This document shows, one piece after another, positions 63,613 to 64,000 of a DNA stretch of 64,000 nt. How positions within the stretch are numbered: position 1 is the stretch's first letter; each line of letters starts with the position of its first letter. The position numbers and the translations under genes were made by a program. The DNA lies in contig NC_081331.1 in NCBI RefSeq assembly GCF_022539665.2, positions 2,638,501 through 2,702,500 of the forward strand, in the 5' to 3' direction. The notes under the pieces were generated by a model. It was not told the DNA's origin and ran no database searches. It was given only the letters and a program-made list of their open reading frames with translations. This DNA is from Daphnia carinata. Its lineage: Eukaryota > Arthropoda > Branchiopoda > Diplostraca > Daphniidae.

Positions 63613-63923
63613 AAAAAAAAAAAAAAAAAATTTTGACCTTTTTTTTCTTTTTTACAGCTATAGCCATCTATCGGCCAGATTCCTACTTAATTTTCTAAAT
63701 ACAACTTTACGAATTCTAGCCATATAAATATATAATTTTTTTAATTAATAACTTTATTTCATTAAAATATAACGATACAATAATTATTTTGTTATATTCT
63801 ACTTACTTAACTTCATTATTATTACTATAAACTATTAACTTTCCATTTTGTGTTGTAGCAATTATAACGAATGTAATTCTAATAGCAATGAGAATAATTG
63901 CTTGTTTTAGGTATAAATAATAT
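63613..63923. other. AT-rich sequence without recognisable features
   Basis: Strongly AT-rich after the repeat cluster, with no open frame or RNA structure that I can support. Confidence 0.6.
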
Positions 63924-64000
63924 GTTTGAGTAATATAAAGTCATTATTGGTTGTTGCGATGTGAAAATAATACACAATGACGTCTTTATATTACTCAAAC
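63924..64000. repeat. Inverted repeat at the right window edge
   Basis: GTTTGAGTAATATAAAG at 63924-63940 is perfectly inverted at 63984-64000, and the pairing continues inward (TCATT...AATGA) with small bulges, leaving a loop of about 30 bases. It could be a complete small hairpin or the terminal repeat of an element continuing past the window. Confidence 0.7.

Noticed and set aside
1-64000. CRISPR arrays, rRNA genes or viral genes
   Set aside because: No regularly spaced direct repeats with unique spacers, no rRNA-like conserved blocks and no viral protein resemblance were seen. The periodic tracts are simple microsatellites.

Overview
The window looks like nuclear DNA of a small arthropod, most likely a branchiopod crustacean of the Daphnia type. 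Protein-coding exons are separated by short introns (mostly 60-150 bases) with GT...AG borders and T-rich acceptors. Several gene families are recognisable, and between the two gene-dense ends lies a long non-coding stretch packed with mononucleotide and dinucleotide runs. The species is inferred from gene content and style, not proven.

Layout. Positions 1-4836 hold the 5' end of an ether-a-go-go (EAG/KCNH) potassium channel gene on the minus strand: only the first coding exon (4758-4836) is inside, and the rest of the left edge is its first intron. Positions 7672-14603 form a compact cluster of three housekeeping genes: an RBM25-like splicing factor (+), an ISCA2-like mitochondrial iron-sulfur assembly protein (-), and the DLST E2 subunit of 2-oxoglutarate dehydrogenase (+). 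RBM25 and ISCA2 converge with 120 bases between stop codons. ISCA2 and DLST diverge from a 268-base shared upstream region.

From 14.6 kb to 51.3 kb I found no convincing gene. This stretch is full of poly(T), poly(A), poly(C), poly(G), CT/GA, CA/GT and triplet tracts, with a few exon-like islands (16.1 kb, 36.4 kb) worth RNA evidence. It ends at a prospero/Prox1 homologue (51347-56898, +), so a large part is plausibly its cis-regulatory domain.

After prospero come a beta-1,3-glucuronosyltransferase I (B3GAT3/GlcAT-I type, 58751-60290, -), which acts in the glycosaminoglycan linker pathway, and an intronless-CDS GNAT acetyltransferase resembling arylalkylamine N-acetyltransferases (62568-63218, +). 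The right end holds small foldback repeats that look like non-autonomous DNA transposon (MITE) remnants. I saw no rRNA, tRNA, CRISPR or viral genes. No clearly new system is visible. The best leads are a GC-AG intron in the splicing-factor gene, remote exon candidates upstream of prospero, and the repeat families at the right edge.
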